The notes below the pieces were generated by a model. It did not search any database. It had not been told where the DNA came from and worked only from the letters and a program-made list of their open reading frames with translations. Source: an uncultured Acetobacteraceae bacterium (lineage in GTDB: Bacteria > Pseudomonadota > Alphaproteobacteria > Acetobacterales > Acetobacteraceae). Taken from it: 64,000 nucleotides of DNA. The stretch is from NCBI GenBank assembly GCA_903895595.1, contig CAITUP010000091.1:145342-209341 (forward strand), read 5' to 3'. How positions within the stretch are numbered: position 1 is the first letter of the stretch; every line of letters starts with the position of its first letter. Positions 45,386 to 54,405 of the stretch are shown here, one piece after another. The position numbers were made by a program, and so were the translations under genes.

Positions 45386-45787
45386 TTATCCACCAAATCC
45401 CGGGATACTTGGCAGAGTCGGTGCGCTGCCGCCGGACCCACCGCCAGAATCGGATCCGCCGCTGCCTCCGCTTCCGGCTCCACCGCCGCCCGAATTGCTA
45501 CCGCTGCTGCTGCCGCTGCCTGTATAGCTCAGTGGCTTGGCCGAGTCGCTCCAAACGCGATTGACGCCTTTGGCGGGGGCCGCGACGAGTTGTTTGGGAT
45601 CGGCGCGGCCTCCGGCCAAATCGGCGGGGTTTGCCACCTGTGCAGCCAAATTGGCGGCATTGGCACCGGTCGGGTACCACACATCGTCGCGCTTGTAGGG
45701 GTCTCGGTCACCGCAGCCAGCGAGCGTGACCGAACAGGCCAAAAAGGCGAAAACCAAGCGTGAATGACGCATCATGCCATACCTCAT
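45386..45787 (-). CDS. Short CpaD-like pilus lipoprotein
   Basis: A 133-residue lipoprotein with signal FLACSVTLAGC. The region DPYKRDDVWYPTGANAANLA and AQVANPADLAGGRAD recalls the C-terminal half of CpaD. The last 50 residues are Gly/Ser-rich low complexity ending SAPTLPSIPGFGG. It is shorter than typical CpaD (about 200 residues or more), so it may be a reduced version. Position between cpaC and cpaE supports the CpaD role. The ATG at 45787 overlaps the cpaC stop (ATGA). Confidence 0.75.
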   Translation of the reverse strand: MRYGMMRHSRLVFAFLACSVTLAGCGDRDPYKRDDVWYPTGANAANLAAQVANPADLAGGRADPKQLVAAPAKGVNRVWSDSAKPLSYTGSGSSSGSNSGGGGAGSGGSGGSDSGGGSGGSAPTLPSIPGFGG

Positions 45788-47184
45788 TGGACGATGAAGC
45801 CGGCGTTGCCGGGAATCGCAACCGGGACAGGTGCCTTCTGTTTGGCGACCTGACGCATCAACAGCAGCCGTTCCAGGTCCGGCGGCGGCGCGTAACCATC
45901 GGTCGGGAGGTGAAGGGCGGACACCTTAGCCACCGGACGCACGATATACGGTGTCACGACGATAACCAACTCTGTTTCCGTGCGATTGAACTGGTCGTCG
46001 TGGAACAGCGCCCCCAATCCGGGAATGTCTCCGAGCCCGGGAATGCCCGTGCCATTGTCGTTGGTGCTTTGCTGCAGCAGACCCGCGATCGCGAAGCTCT
46101 CCCCCGTGCCCAGTTCGACGGTCGTTTCCGCTCGGCGCACGTTCAACGACGGCACGACCAGGGTCGACAGACCGCTCGTCAGCGTGGCGCTGTTCAAGGT
46201 GCTCAAGTCGCTGACCTCCGGTTTAACGTGCAGATTGATCCGCCCGTCGCTGAGCACTGTTGGCAGGAAGGACAACAGCACGCCGAAGCTTTTGTAGGTG
46301 ATGCCGACCGAGCCGTTCCCCTGTGCGGTGGGAACCGGATACTCGCCGCCCACTTGGAAGCTGGCTGGCTGACCGCTGATGACCGTCAAATTCGGCTCGG
46401 CGAGGATATGCGCGAGGTTATCCTTGGCAAGCGCGTCGATCACGCCATTGAAACCCGCGCCCGGGCATAAGGCCAGACCGCTGCTTGTTCCGCTCGTGGC
46501 AGCGCAGGCCAGTGTGCTGGCATTGGCGTTCAGTGCCAAGGCCGGCAGTTTGGCGATGCTGCCGATGGTCGCGATGGCCTGCCAGTTGATTCCCAGGTTG
46601 CGCACGACTTGCCGCGACATCTGTGCGACCCGCACGGTCAGAGTCACCTGAATGGGCGATTCGATCGTGATCTCGTTATCGATGGCAGCATTTTCCGTGA
46701 CATAGCCTTTGGCGATCGCCATTGCCTGGCCCGCATCGGCAGGGCTTTTGACGGACCCCGTCAGCATCAGGCCTTTGCCTTGCGCCTGAACCTTCACGTT
46801 GTTGCCGGGCAGCAAGTGGTTGATCGCGGCTTGCGCTTCGCGCGCGCCGAACGAGGACGGATGAACCGTTAATTCGTACTGCACCAGAAGGTGCCCCTCG
46901 GCATCCATCGCCGCGATCGTGGTGCGGCCGGCGTTCAGGCCGAAAATGAACAAGGATGTCGGGCTTGCGGGACGCACTTCCGCGACCTTGGGGTCGGCGA
47001 CGAAAATATTCGTCACCGGCGATGTCAGCGACAGCACTCTGCCGGTGCCGGATTCGACCGTCATCGCCGTTCCGGCCGGGGCGGCGGTCGATGAAGCAGG
47101 ACCAGCCGCCTGCGCCCAGCCGGCGCTCAGGCCCAGTACGACGACCGCGGCAACCAGCAGCGACCTGATAGCAGAGTGTTTCAA
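45784..47184 (-). CDS. cpaC: Outer-membrane secretin of the Tad pilus, CpaC/RcpA
   Basis: A 466-residue secretin. The signal peptide LLVAAVVVLGLSAGWAQAA precedes an N-terminal POTRA/N-like domain (VTNIFVADPKVAEVRPASPT), a BON-like region, and the secretin core with ILAEPNLTVISGQPASFQVG, GGEYPVP and GIPGLGDIPGLGALF at the membrane-inserting lip. It forms the outer-membrane pore for the Flp pilus. The start is a TTG overlapping the cpaB stop (TTGA) with GGAG upstream, so its translation depends on ribosomes reaching the end of cpaB, which carries an amber codon. Confidence 0.92.
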   Translation of the reverse strand: MKHSAIRSLLVAAVVVLGLSAGWAQAAGPASSTAAPAGTAMTVESGTGRVLSLTSPVTNIFVADPKVAEVRPASPTSLFIFGLNAGRTTIAAMDAEGHLLVQYELTVHPSSFGAREAQAAINHLLPGNNVKVQAQGKGLMLTGSVKSPADAGQAMAIAKGYVTENAAIDNEITIESPIQVTLTVRVAQMSRQVVRNLGINWQAIATIGSIAKLPALALNANASTLACAATSGTSSGLALCPGAGFNGVIDALAKDNLAHILAEPNLTVISGQPASFQVGGEYPVPTAQGNGSVGITYKSFGVLLSFLPTVLSDGRINLHVKPEVSDLSTLNSATLTSGLSTLVVPSLNVRRAETTVELGTGESFAIAGLLQQSTNDNGTGIPGLGDIPGLGALFHDDQFNRTETELVIVVTPYIVRPVAKVSALHLPTDGYAPPPDLERLLLMRQVAKQKAPVPVAIPGNAGFIVQ

Positions 47185-48050
47185 TACTTGAACTCCTTCG
47201 GGTCGGCCGAACCATGATAGACTCGAACGGTACGGTCGGTTGGGACGGCCGGCGCTTCGCCGCCAAATGCGGACGATACATCGCTGGCGTAGACGGAATT
47301 GCTGGTACCGCCGGCCGTATCGGCGGTGCCATCGGTGGATAATGCGCGAACCGAAATCGACAGGCGCCCGAGCCGCATGGCGACCGAAACGCGCTGCACG
47401 GCGTCCGGGAGAACCTCCAGGGTCACCGTTCGCGCCTGTGCGTCGGCAGCACCGCCTTGAATCATTTGCTGATCGATGGCGATGACGCGGGCGTCTTTCA
47501 GAATGGTCTCGGCGGATACGCGACGTCCCGGTGTCCGGGCCTGATCGGTCAAGGTCAGGATCAGGTCGACCCGATCTCCGGGCCAGACCAAGCCGGCGGA
47601 ACCGCTCGTCGCATCCACGCCGATCGTGACCGCCCGCATGCCCGGGCGCAACGCAGCGGCCATGAAGCCGTGGTCGCTTGGTTTCATTACATCTTCGTTG
47701 CCGATCGGCTAGCCGGCGCCGATCGCGTGTTTGGTCATGGCGCCAGCCAAAGAGCGAACCACGTCCGGCGTGTCTGCCAAAATCGCAGCTGGAAATTCAG
47801 CTTCCGGGACCTGCTTCGCAATCAGATCTTCGGGTTTCAGCATGATCCCAACACCGATGCCGCGCGACGCGACGAGAATCTTCTTTTGTGCGACCGGTGC
47901 CGGTGCCGGTGCCGCTGTCGGCGCGGCCACCGGCGCTGTTTGCGCGACGGGCGCCGGGGCGGGCGGCTGGCGCAAAGCGACCCAGGCGACCGTACCGAAC
48001 CCCACCAGAGCCAAGGCCATCAGAATGAAAAATGCGACGCGGAGGACCAC
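47181..48050 (-). pseudogene. cpaB: cpaB (Flp pilus assembly protein) interrupted by an in-frame amber codon
   Basis: One continuous frame of 289 codons is split by TAG at 47709-47711. The N-terminal part has a span (FFILMALALVGFGTVAWVAL), an Ala/Pro linker and the SAF-type region KKILVASRGIGVGIMLKPED through AGAMTKHAIGAG. After the TAG the same frame continues PIGNEDVMKPSDHGFMAAA and RPGMRAVTIGVDATSGSAGL, as in full-length CpaB/RcpC. Relatives usually have Gln or Glu at this place, so a CAG-to-TAG or GAG-to-TAG change is likely. An ATG at 47687 could restart a 168-residue C-terminal fragment lacking the membrane anchor. Either the pilus locus is degenerating, the codon is suppressed, or it is a sequence error. 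Confidence 0.88.
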
Positions 48051-48062
48051 GAGACGCTCCGA

Positions 48063-48596
48063 TCAGAAGAGAATAAAAAGGAAACCCGCGGCAATCGCGC
48101 AGGCATACGGAAGTGGCCCACCCCGGCGCATTCGCCACAACTCGGCGCGTAAGGCTCGGGAGAAGAAGCCGGTTTGACGCGGTATCGCGGGCAGCGCGGC
48201 CTTGCGGGTCGCGCGCGCGATACGGCCAGCGACCAGATAAAGCGCGGCGAACAGCGATCCTGCCAAGGACGTGGCAACGATGAAGGTCAGGATACGGCTC
48301 GGCGGCACCAGAAACGCCGAGGCGCCCAAGAGCTTGACGTCTCCGCCGCCCATCCATCCGCGGCGCCACAGGAACGCGGCGATTGCGAACACCGTGGCGG
48401 CGACCGCCAACCCGATAACGAATGTTCCGTCCATAATTCGCGCACCCAGACCGACCAACGCCAGTAGCATCGACGCCCCATTTGGGACCGTACGCGTGGC
48501 TATATCATGCAATGCTGCGAAAAACAAAAAGCCCGCACCCGCGAGCAGCAGGGCAGGAGAAATTGAATACGGCCAGACGGACAACATGGCTGACAT
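48063..48596 (-). CDS. cpaA: Prepilin peptidase CpaA/TadV
   Basis: A 177-residue polytopic aspartic peptidase (A24). The first catalytic Asp is in AALHDIATRTVPN and the second in GWMGGGDVKLLGAS (GxGDxKL-like). It has six hydrophobic segments. It removes the leader from the Flp prepilin encoded upstream. The ATG at 48596 fits the N-terminus; a second ATG at 48587 is possible. It starts after the hairpin that separates it from flp and is followed 12 bp later by cpaB. Confidence 0.9.
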   Translation of the reverse strand: MSAMLSVWPYSISPALLLAGAGFLFFAALHDIATRTVPNGASMLLALVGLGARIMDGTFVIGLAVAATVFAIAAFLWRRGWMGGGDVKLLGASAFLVPPSRILTFIVATSLAGSLFAALYLVAGRIARATRKAALPAIPRQTGFFSRALRAELWRMRRGGPLPYACAIAAGFLFILF

Positions 48597-48624
48597 GGGT
48601 CCGCCAAAATAAGAACGGCTTCTT

Positions 48625-48668
48625 GGAACGCCGGACACAACGGCGGGTTCCGCCGCTGTGTCCGTTCC
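48625..48668 (-). terminator. Strong hairpin between flp and cpaA
   Basis: A 44-nt near-perfect inverted repeat with arms GGAACG, CCGGACACA, CGGCGG and their complements around a 3-base loop. It lies 29 bp after the flp stop. No long U-tract follows immediately on the minus strand. It likely acts as an attenuator or 3' stabiliser that allows much more pilin than assembly proteins to be made. Confidence 0.7.
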
Positions 48669-48697
48669 GAATTCCGTAACTGTCGGAGTTACAAGTA

Positions 48698-48868
48698 TCA
48701 GAGGCTGGTGCCGAGGGTGCTAAACTGCGTTTTCAGGTCGCTCGCGATCACGCCGAAGCCGACTGCGATCGTGGCGACGATGACGCCGGCGATCATGGCA
48801 TACTCGAGGGCCGTAACTGCCCGGCGATCGGTCCGCAGGGCTGCCCAGGTCTTGATGTAGTCGATCAT
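48698..48868 (-). CDS. flp: Flp-family type IVb pilin
   Basis: A 56-residue prepilin. Basic leader (IKTWAALRTDRRA), cleavage before VTALEY (Glu at +5, Tyr at +6) and hydrophobic helix YAMIAGVIVATIAVGFGVIA are the Flp hallmark. The residue at -1 is Ala where Gly is most common. The ATG at 48868 has GGGGA upstream; an earlier ATG at 48883 adds five residues with no visible ribosome binding site. First gene of the pilus cluster, followed by a strong hairpin. Confidence 0.92.
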   Translation of the reverse strand: MIDYIKTWAALRTDRRAVTALEYAMIAGVIVATIAVGFGVIASDLKTQFSTLGTSL

Positions 48869-48883
48869 GTTTTTGTTCCCCAT

Positions 48884-49267
48884 TTCAGTGTTTGCACGGT
48901 TTGGTAGCCGATTTGCCGGCTTGCAGCCGACAAACTCAGAGCGCGTTACGATCCCCGGCCTTATGGCGCTTCCGCAGGTCGGTTACTTAATATCATCGGT
49001 CGTGAGACTTGCAAAGCCTACTGACGATAATGTGAAGGCAAAACGGCGTGACCTGTAAGGGAACCCGCCGGCGACGAAGGGCCTTGCGGGGGCCGGCGTC
49101 ACGAGAGAGGATATGGCCGATCGTGAGCTACAAAATGGTTTCAGTTTATCGGATCGCAACTAAAAATCGGCCTGTGGATCAATTTTGATCTCGCATTACC
49201 GTTACCCCAGCCCGCGCTGCCCGTTACCCGTGTGAGAACCTCACCTCTACTGCAACTGGGAGTACCG
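48884..49267. other. Intergenic region upstream of flp and the GT87 gene
   Basis: About 380 bp without a credible gene. It must hold the promoters of the divergent flp cluster and the glycosyltransferase gene. It is somewhat lower in GC than its surroundings (for example TTACTTAATATCATCGG near 48981). I cannot assign exact -35/-10 elements. Confidence 0.5.
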
Positions 49268-50491
49268 ATGCCGACCGATTCGGAGTTCAACCCAATGCGA
49301 TCCATGCCGGCAGCCCTGCGCGACGGAAGTTGGGCCAACCCAGAAAGAATCAGAGTATATTCAACGATTCTCCTGATCTTGGAGGTGCTCGTCATGGCCT
49401 TCTGCGTCGCGGGGACGCATGGCCTGATCGTGCCGCTCGCCCGCCCCGCCTCAACCGATTTCGTCAGCTTCCACGCCGCCGGTAGTTTGGCCGTCAATGG
49501 CACGGCGCCGCTGGTATACGACCGCCAAGCGCACTACGCAGCCGAGCAGGCTATGACCGAAAATGGGATTCCATACAACTTTTTCTACTATCCACCCGTT
49601 TTCCTGCTGATCTGCGCCGTACTGGGGCGCTTGCCGTACATGGTCGCGTTTTTCGCGTTTCAGGCGGTCACCTGCGCATCTTGTGTCTTGGCAGTTCGTC
49701 GCATCCTGCCAAATATATCCGTACGGTGTCTTGCGGCCTTCCCCGCTGTCTTTTGGACCTGGGGCACGGGCCAGAACGCGTTTCTGAGCGCATCCCTGTT
49801 CGCCGGGGGCACCATCGCCGTCGACCGGTATCCCGTGCTGGCCGGCATGGCGTTTGGCGCGCTGTGCTACAAACCGCATCTCGGCCTGTTGATCCCGGTG
49901 GCATTGGCGGCCGGCGGGCACTGGCGCGCTTTTGCCTCGGCCGGACTCACCGCGGCGGCCCTGATCCTGTCGTCCGGCCTGCTGTTCGGATGGGACACCT
50001 GGGCGGCGTTTTTCGCGGCTGCCGCAAACGCGGGTTCCGTCTACGGGGCGCAGGCGATCGATATGGCCGGACTGAGCAGTCCCTATGGCGCCATTCTCGT
50101 CTGGGGTGGCAGCCTAACGATGGCCTGCGCGGTGCAGGCCGCCGCCGCTCTGGCCGTCGCGGCCTGTGTTGCCACGGCATGGCGGCACGGCCGCAGTCTG
50201 CCGGTCCGAGCGGCATTGCTGACGGCGGGCACGCCGGTCGCGGTGCCGGTGCTGCTGTTCTATGACCTTATGCTGGACGGTATTGCCATCGCCTGGCTGA
50301 TCGCGGCGGGGCGGGCGCACGGCTTCCCGCCCTGGCAAAAAACGCTTCTGACGCTTCTGTTCGTAATGCCGATGCTATCGGGCAATCTGAACAGCCATTC
50401 GAAACTGCTGATCGCGCCATCGGCGGCGGCGCTGGGTTTCGCTCTGGCGCTGGCACAAGCGCACCATGAATGGCGCCGGATCAAGCGGTGA
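49268..50491 (+). CDS. GT87-like (DUF2029) membrane glycosyltransferase
   Basis: A 407-residue polytopic membrane protein. It has the family signature TDFVSFHAAGSLAVNGTAPL with YD and catalytic Asp, YPPVFLLICAVLGRLPY, and about ten spans ending near residue 395. Family members use polyprenol-phosphate-linked sugars to glycosylate lipids or polysaccharides (mannosyl and arabinosyl types). The ATG at 49268 follows GGGAG; an upstream GTG at 49232 is less likely. The 3' end overlaps the convergent CoA-transferase gene by 11 bp. Confidence 0.82.
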   Translation: MPTDSEFNPMRSMPAALRDGSWANPERIRVYSTILLILEVLVMAFCVAGTHGLIVPLARPASTDFVSFHAAGSLAVNGTAPLVYDRQAHYAAEQAMTENGIPYNFFYYPPVFLLICAVLGRLPYMVAFFAFQAVTCASCVLAVRRILPNISVRCLAAFPAVFWTWGTGQNAFLSASLFAGGTIAVDRYPVLAGMAFGALCYKPHLGLLIPVALAAGGHWRAFASAGLTAAALILSSGLLFGWDTWAAFFAAAANAGSVYGAQAIDMAGLSSPYGAILVWGGSLTMACAVQAAAALAVAACVATAWRHGRSLPVRAALLTAGTPVAVPVLLFYDLMLDGIAIAWLIAAGRAHGFPPWQKTLLTLLFVMPMLSGNLNSHSKLLIAPSAAALGFALALAQAHHEWRRIKR

Positions 50492-51665
50492 CCGTGGTTC
50501 CCGTCAGCGCTTGAATGTCCGCCGGACTGTAACCGAGCTCCTTCAGGATCGAGTCGCTGTGCTGGCCCAGTGCTGGCCCGCCGTGGCGGATTTCCGCTGG
50601 CGTGCCGGAAAACCGAGCGGCGGAGCGGGCTTGGCGCAACAGGCCCGCGTCGGGGTGTTCGGTTTCGACGACGATACCAAGGGCTTGGACCTGCGGGTCG
50701 CGGATCATCTCGCTTCGGGTCAGCACCGGGGCGCAGGGGACGCCGGCCGCGGTCAGCCGTTCCAGCCATTCTTCGGCGGGACGGGTGAGCAGGACCTCCT
50801 GAGTCATTATCAGGCGCTCGTTGATGTGCTTGCCGCGCAGGGCCGGGGTTTTGAAGCGTGGGTCGTCCAGCCATTCCGGCTTGTCCAGCGCCCGTGTCAG
50901 CGCCAGCCATTCCTTGTTCGATTGCACGGCGGCGCTGATGTAGGTGGTCGAGGTTTCGTAGATCAGGTCGATGAAGCTCGCGGCCTCCTGCTGCGGAAAC
51001 TCGTCGCCGACGAAGGTCTGGCTGCCCATGTCGGACGCGAACAGGAACGCGATCACCGCTTCCAGCATCGAAATCCGCACATGCTGGCCCTGGCCGGTGC
51101 GCTCCCGCGACAGCAGCGCTGCGGTGATGGCTTGCGAAGCGGTGATGGCGGTCAGTTTGTCCGGCACGATGGTGCGCACGAGTCGCGGGCGTTCGTTGTC
51201 CGACCCGGCCTGGATGGTGGCGAGGCCGGACATCGCCTGCACCAGCGGATCGTAGACCGGTTTGCCGGCGAAGGGCCCGACCTCCCCGAAGCCGCTGATC
51301 GAGACATAGATAATGTCGGGTTTGACCGCCCGCAGCGCGTCCTCCCCGAAGCCCATGCGATCGGCGACTCCCGGCCGGAAGTTCTGCACGAACACATCGG
51401 CGGTGGCGATCAGGCGCAGCAGCGCCTCTTTCGCCTTGGAGTCTTTCAGATCGAGGGTCAGCGATCGCTTGTTGCGGTTGTTATGCAGAAAACCCGCCGA
51501 AAACCCGCCGCGCCGGTTCGCCGCCGCGCGCGTGTGATCGCCGCCGTCGGGGTTTTCCACCTTGATCACGTCGGCGCCCTGATCCGCCAGCATCATCGTG
51601 GCCAGCGGGCCGGAGATCATGGAGGTCAGATCGACGATACGGTAGCCGAACAGCGGTCCCGGCAT
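50481..51665 (-). CDS. CaiB/BaiF-type (family III) CoA transferase
   Basis: A 394-residue enzyme. DLTSMISGPLATMMLADQGA and DVIKVE, QNFRPGVADRMG, and the catalytic Asp in KPVYDPLVQAMSGLATI mark family III CoA transferases (formyl-CoA:oxalate, succinyl-CoA:citramalate types). The acid substrate is not evident. The ATG at 51665 is preceded by an AGGAACC-like purine stretch. It is on the same strand and downstream of the MBL hydrolase and aminopeptidase genes. Confidence 0.9.
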   Translation of the reverse strand: MPGPLFGYRIVDLTSMISGPLATMMLADQGADVIKVENPDGGDHTRAAANRRGGFSAGFLHNNRNKRSLTLDLKDSKAKEALLRLIATADVFVQNFRPGVADRMGFGEDALRAVKPDIIYVSISGFGEVGPFAGKPVYDPLVQAMSGLATIQAGSDNERPRLVRTIVPDKLTAITASQAITAALLSRERTGQGQHVRISMLEAVIAFLFASDMGSQTFVGDEFPQQEAASFIDLIYETSTTYISAAVQSNKEWLALTRALDKPEWLDDPRFKTPALRGKHINERLIMTQEVLLTRPAEEWLERLTAAGVPCAPVLTRSEMIRDPQVQALGIVVETEHPDAGLLRQARSAARFSGTPAEIRHGGPALGQHSDSILKELGYSPADIQALTGTTVTA

Positions 51666-51718
51666 GGAGGTTCCTCGTGGTTGGTTGGCGGGATCATAGG
51701 GGCCGACGGGTGGAGAAG

Positions 51719-52543
51719 TCACCCGGCGATGAAACGGAACGATCCGCCGAACCGCTCCACGCGGCCCAGACCCGGCCACGGGTGATGATAGCCGATCACC
51801 GCGATCCGCTCGTCCGCCAAGCGAGCGAGCAGGCGTTGGCGGGTTTCGGCGCCTTGCTCCCGGTCGCCGTCGAAGGCGCTGAGGGATTCCGGGAATGCAT
51901 AGGACAGCGGATCGTGGAACGCGACGTCGCCGGTCAGGCACCAGTTGCCGGCGAACAGATACGCCATATGGCCGGGTGTGTGGCCGGGCGTGAGCCATCC
52001 CTGCACGCCCGGCAGGAACTCTTCGCCGTCGCGCACGAATTGAATGCGGTCGCGCAGCGGCAGCAGATGCTTGCGCACGCCGGCGATGCTGCGTTCCAGC
52101 CGCTCATTCGGTGGGTTGGACTCCCAGAATTCCAGCTCGGCTTGCGCGAGATAGACGGTCGCATTGGGGAAATTCGGCGTGCCGTCGTCGGCCATGGTGC
52201 CCCAGCAATGGTCGGAGTGCGCGTGGGTCAGCACCAGCGCGTCGATCGACGAGGGATCGATGTCCGCTTCGGCCAGGCCGGTCATCAGCTTACCGCTGTC
52301 GGGGCCGTACAGCTTCTCCGATCCCAGCCCGTTGTCGAACAGGATTTTCCGACCGCCGGTTTCCAGCAGGAGGCAGTTCTGTTCGACACGGACGTGGTTT
52401 GTGTCCAGGCCGGCGGCCTCAAGCGCGCCATTGATCGCGGCGGCGTCCGGGCCGCGGAAGATACGCGGCGCGGCCGGCAGCACCAAAGGACCGTCGGAGA
52501 CGATGGTGGCATTCATCGCGCCGACCTGGAATCGATGGAACAT
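51719..52543 (-). CDS. Metallo-beta-lactamase-fold hydrolase
   Basis: A 274-residue MBL-fold protein. The zinc-binding VLTHAHSDHCWG (HxHxDH), WLTPGHTPGHMAYLF, the bridging Asp in CLTGDVAFHDP and C-terminal IGYHHPWPG give a complete metal site. The layout with VEQNCLLLETGGRKILFDNG resembles lactonase/thiolesterase-like members. The substrate is unknown. The start overlaps the aminopeptidase stop by one base (TGATG), so the two genes are coupled. Confidence 0.88.
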   Translation of the reverse strand: MFHRFQVGAMNATIVSDGPLVLPAAPRIFRGPDAAAINGALEAAGLDTNHVRVEQNCLLLETGGRKILFDNGLGSEKLYGPDSGKLMTGLAEADIDPSSIDALVLTHAHSDHCWGTMADDGTPNFPNATVYLAQAELEFWESNPPNERLERSIAGVRKHLLPLRDRIQFVRDGEEFLPGVQGWLTPGHTPGHMAYLFAGNWCLTGDVAFHDPLSYAFPESLSAFDGDREQGAETRQRLLARLADERIAVIGYHHPWPGLGRVERFGGSFRFIAG

Positions 52544-54306
52544 CAGACGATCTCCCGACACGCCTGCGCCAGCCAGGCCGCCGTGTCCGGGGGCAGAGCC
52601 GGCCCGATCTCCCGCAGGACGCGGGCGTGGTAGGCATTCAACCAATCGCGCTCCCACGGGTCCATCAGCGCGGGGTCCAGCAGCCGCGTGTCGAACGGTG
52701 CGAGCGTGAGAGTTTCGAACCGCAGGAACGGCTTTTTCGCCAGCGGCAGCTCGGCGTCGCGCACCAGCAGCAGGTTTTCCAGGCGTATGCCGTAGTGATC
52801 CGGCCAGTAGAAACCCGGTTCGTCCGACAGCACCATGCCTTCGGCGATGGCGACCGGTCGCGCGAGGCGAGAGATGCTGACGGGGCCTTCGTGCACGGAC
52901 AAATAGCTGCCGACGCCGTGACCGGTGCCGTGATCGTAATCCAGGCCCATGGCCCACAAGGCGCGCCGAGCGAAACTGTCGAGATGGGCTCCGCCGACGC
53001 CTTGGGGGAAGACGGCGGAGGCGATGGCGATATGGCCCTTCATCACCGCCGTGACGGGGGCTTTGACATCGGCCGGGGCGTCGCTGGGTCCGGTCCAGAC
53101 GGTGCGGGTGATGTCGGTGGTGCCGTCGGTGTACTGGCCGCCGGAGTCGATCAGGTAGACCTCGTTGGGTTTGATCGGGCGGTCGGTCTCCGGCGTGACG
53201 CGGTAATGGATGATGGCGCCATGTTCGCCGGCGCCGGAGATGGCCGGGAAGCTCTCGCCGCGGAACAGCGGGACGTCCTGCCGGAACGCCAACAGCTTTT
53301 CGGCGGCTGCCATTTCCGTGGCGGAGGTGCCGTGGTCGTGTACCCAATGCAGAAACCGGCACACCGCCACGGCATCGCGGGCGTGGGCGTTGCGCATGCC
53401 CTGCTGTTCGATGGTGTTCTTGCGGGCTTTCGGCAGCAGACACGGGTCCGGCCCGGCGGCTACGGTCGCGCCCGCGGCTTTGATCTGCTGGGCGAACCAG
53501 ACGGGAGAACCGGCGGGATCGACCCGGACCGTCTTGCCGGTCAATTTGGCCAAAGCGGGCACCAAAGCCTCCCGCCCCGCGACCGAGACGCTGTTGCCCA
53601 GCCACGCCCGCGTCGGCTCAGGCAGTTTCCGCGGGTCCATGAACAGTTCGGCCGCGCCGTCGGCATGGATCAGCGCGAAGCCCAGTGCGAAGGGGGTAAA
53701 CGGCACGTCCTCGCCCCGGATATTCAGCAGCCACGCGACCGAGGCCGGATCTGTCAGCACCGCCGCATCCTGCTTGGCCTCTCGCAGCAACTTGGCGATG
53801 TCGGCGCGTTTGTCGTCGGCGGAGCGGCCGGCGTGAGCCAGATCGTGCGGCAAAGCGGGGTTTAACGGTGAGGCAGGGCGGTCGGTCCAGATCGCGTCCA
53901 CCGGGTTGCGGGGGACGGGCACCATCGTCAGGCCGGCTTCGGTGTATCTGGCAAGCCCTTCCTCGCCGATCAGCAGCGGGTCGTAGCCGATTTTGGCGCC
54001 GGCCGGCGCGTGTTTGGCGATCCAGCCCGGCGGCGGCTCATCCGTGATGTGGCAGCGGTCCCATTCGGCGGCGTCGGTCTGCGCGGCCAGTTGCAGCACG
54101 TAGCGGCCGTCGGTGAACACTGCCGCCTTTTCGGTCACCACCACCGCGAGTCCGGCACTGCCGGTGAAACCCGTCAGCCACGCCAGTCGTTCGGCGGAGG
54201 CTGGGACGTACTCCCCCAGATGCTCGTCCGCGCGCGGGACGATGAAACCGTCCAGCCCCTGGCGGGCGAGTTCCGAACGTAGGGCGGTCAGGCGGGTGGG
54301 GTCCAT
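52543..54306 (-). CDS. Xaa-Pro aminopeptidase, M24B family
   Basis: A 587-residue metalloaminopeptidase of the eukaryote-like APP1 type. Two N-terminal creatinase-like domains (about 1-290; GFIVPRADEHLGEYVPAS) precede the pita-bread domain with metal ligands in YLIDSGGQYTDGTTDITRT, the His in TGHGVGSYLSVHEGP, and Glu residues in MVLSDEPGFYWPD and GIRLENLL. It releases N-terminal residues preceding proline in the cytoplasm. The ATG at 54306 has AAGGAG at correct spacing, which decides against the longer frame. Confidence 0.93.
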   Translation of the reverse strand: MDPTRLTALRSELARQGLDGFIVPRADEHLGEYVPASAERLAWLTGFTGSAGLAVVVTEKAAVFTDGRYVLQLAAQTDAAEWDRCHITDEPPPGWIAKHAPAGAKIGYDPLLIGEEGLARYTEAGLTMVPVPRNPVDAIWTDRPASPLNPALPHDLAHAGRSADDKRADIAKLLREAKQDAAVLTDPASVAWLLNIRGEDVPFTPFALGFALIHADGAAELFMDPRKLPEPTRAWLGNSVSVAGREALVPALAKLTGKTVRVDPAGSPVWFAQQIKAAGATVAAGPDPCLLPKARKNTIEQQGMRNAHARDAVAVCRFLHWVHDHGTSATEMAAAEKLLAFRQDVPLFRGESFPAISGAGEHGAIIHYRVTPETDRPIKPNEVYLIDSGGQYTDGTTDITRTVWTGPSDAPADVKAPVTAVMKGHIAIASAVFPQGVGGAHLDSFARRALWAMGLDYDHGTGHGVGSYLSVHEGPVSISRLARPVAIAEGMVLSDEPGFYWPDHYGIRLENLLLVRDAELPLAKKPFLRFETLTLAPFDTRLLDPALMDPWERDWLNAYHARVLREIGPALPPDTAAWLAQACREIV

Positions 54307-54405
54307 CCGGAGCTCCTTGGTATGCCCCGGCATTATGGGGGAAGGGGCGGCGGTCGCGGAAGAGCGGGTGCTTGCGCCCGTTTTGGGCGCATGATAAGAG
54401 GCTCC

